Shown one piece after another: positions 63,282 to 64,000 of a DNA stretch of 64,000 nt (positions are counted from its first letter, which is position 1; each line of letters starts with the position of its first letter). The notes beneath the pieces are model-generated. The model worked only from the letters and a program-made list of their open reading frames with translations, was not told where the DNA came from and ran no database searches. The position numbers and the translations under genes were made by a program. This stretch comes from Symbiodinium natans. Taxonomy: Eukaryota; Sar; Dinophyceae; Suessiales; Symbiodiniaceae. Where the stretch lies: positions 508,815 through 572,814 of the forward strand of contig CAJNDS010001446.1 in NCBI GenBank assembly GCA_905221605.1, written 5' to 3'.

Positions 63282-63571
63282 GCGATGTTCCGGTGCTTTC
63301 CGCATCCAGGTCTGCGGAACGCAGAGGTCGTGCGCGTCAATGAGGTCGCGAAGTTGGCTTTGGTTGGTGGGGCCTGCCATAGTGTTCTCCTCCTCATCCT
63401 GTTGCTGGGTTTTGTCCCACTGAAAGTGGGGGCCCACTGCTCCTGTGATATCCTGTAGCTCTTCAAGAAGCTGTGAGTTGAGGTCTCCCACGATGAGAAG
63501 AGGAGAACGCTCTTTGTGGGAGTGTATGTGGTTGTGGAGCTGATCCCAATACTGGTCTCTCTGCTCCTGCT
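63267..63571 (-). pseudogene. LINE endonuclease domain, truncated and frame-shifted
   Basis: Minus strand, in a different frame from the RT: DQYWDQLHNHIHSHKE then RSPLLIVGDLNSQLLEEL and onward to MRKAPEHRYTHTH. GDLN (63477-63488) is the acidic metal-site motif of apurinic-type LINE endonucleases. The N-terminal half of the domain is missing because the copy is 5'-truncated. The frame meets the RT frame at a seven-unit (CA)n run (63267-63280): one CA unit more would join them. It is therefore an inactive relic. Confidence 0.8.
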
Positions 63572-63589
63572 AGGAGATCTACATAACAA

Positions 63590-64000
63590 GGATTATTCAT
63601 CAGGGAAAAGGTGCGAAGAGAATGAGTGAATAAGAAAGCATATTGAATTCATGAGCAGGAGAACGATGTGAAGGAAACCGCCGTACATGAATTACAGGTA
63701 GTTCTATTATATGGGCACGTGCCTGTACTTGAATATACTTTATTACTAGCCCGTACATGTACCAAAACAATGAAACTTATTCATTAATTTCGGCTGTTCG
63801 TGCGTTTGTGAACAATGCATGAGCGCGAACTATCTTAATTAAAATTCGACATGTTTACGAGATTTCAAAAAGTTTCTTGCAACGCGACACGTCGTGCTCC
63901 GAGGCTTCAATCTCTGTCGCAGCTCTTCCGCCAAGCCTCTACAACCATAAGGAAGAAAAACGAGATCCCAGGTTTTGCGGGCCTTGGCCGATCTGCAGGC
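63590..64000. other. AT-richer flank, no gene seen
   Basis: There is no telomere-like repeat, no convincing ORF and no foldback element; an island from about 63890 is GC-richer but has no clear frame. Confidence 0.5.

Larger units (their letters stand above)
60762..63584 (-). mobile_element. 5'-truncated non-LTR retrotransposon (LINE) with 13-bp target-site duplication
   Basis: AGGAGATCTACAT stands exactly at 60762-60774 and again at 63572-63584, so the insertion is 60775-63571. Read on the minus strand it begins inside the endonuclease, runs through the reverse transcriptase ORF and ends about 40 bases after the stop with CCGCCCAAAA, a very short A-tail. 5' truncation, short tail and duplication are the marks of target-primed reverse transcription. 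It is the only autonomous-type element in the window and the only strong minus-strand coding sequence. Confidence 0.9.

Overview
The window looks like nuclear DNA of a unicellular eukaryote, most likely a dinoflagellate or a close alveolate. The reasons are: (1) TTTAGGG/CCCTAAA telomere-type repeats occur internally in dozens of arrays and in both orientations; (2) candidate genes are cut into very small exons, all of the better ones on the + strand, as in dinoflagellate unidirectional gene arrays; (3) several apparent introns seem to use GC, and perhaps GA, instead of GT at the 5' end, a known dinoflagellate habit; (4) there is an intronless PPR-repeat ORF and a non-LTR retrotransposon; (5) a 12-base match to the core of the dinoflagellate spliced leader lies at 52280-52291. 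The taxon is inferred. No rRNA, tRNA or organelle marker was found.

From 1 to about 59 kb the sequence is a mosaic of three things. First, short exact or degenerate telomere-like arrays, including local 8-mer (TTTTAGGG), 9-mer (GGGTTTATA) and other heptamer variants. Second, at least seven families of about 90-350 bp foldback or dispersed repeats that resemble MITEs. Third, GC-richer islands of 30-200 bp that read as coding and are bounded by AG upstream and GT/GC downstream. Joining islands by reading phase gives candidate genes: a RING-finger gene (about 4.1-8.5 kb), a gene with an RVxF-like motif (9.4-15.3), others at 16.9-18.3, 20.8-22.7, 27.8-28.4, 30.5-31.7, 32.2-33.6 and 38.7-39.4, and two stretches of tiny exons for Ala/Pro/Glu-rich linkers (39.9-49.1 and 52.7-56.5). 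In many cases the telomere-like repeat starts exactly at the 5' splice site, so the introns themselves appear to be built of telomere-like repeat.

At 34.1-36.2 kb lies an AT-rich degenerate tandem repeat followed by a 240-bp satellite of nested palindromes. An intact intronless PPR-like gene is at 50324-51361. The last 5 kb lack telomere-like arrays and carry a 5'-truncated LINE on the minus strand, framed by a 13-bp target-site duplication, with an intact reverse transcriptase and a damaged endonuclease.

Exon calls rest on splice-like borders, open frame and phase agreement only. Short exons are often open in more than one frame, and I searched the + strand for short exons more closely than the - strand. 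No promoters, terminators, CRISPR arrays or RNA genes could be supported.
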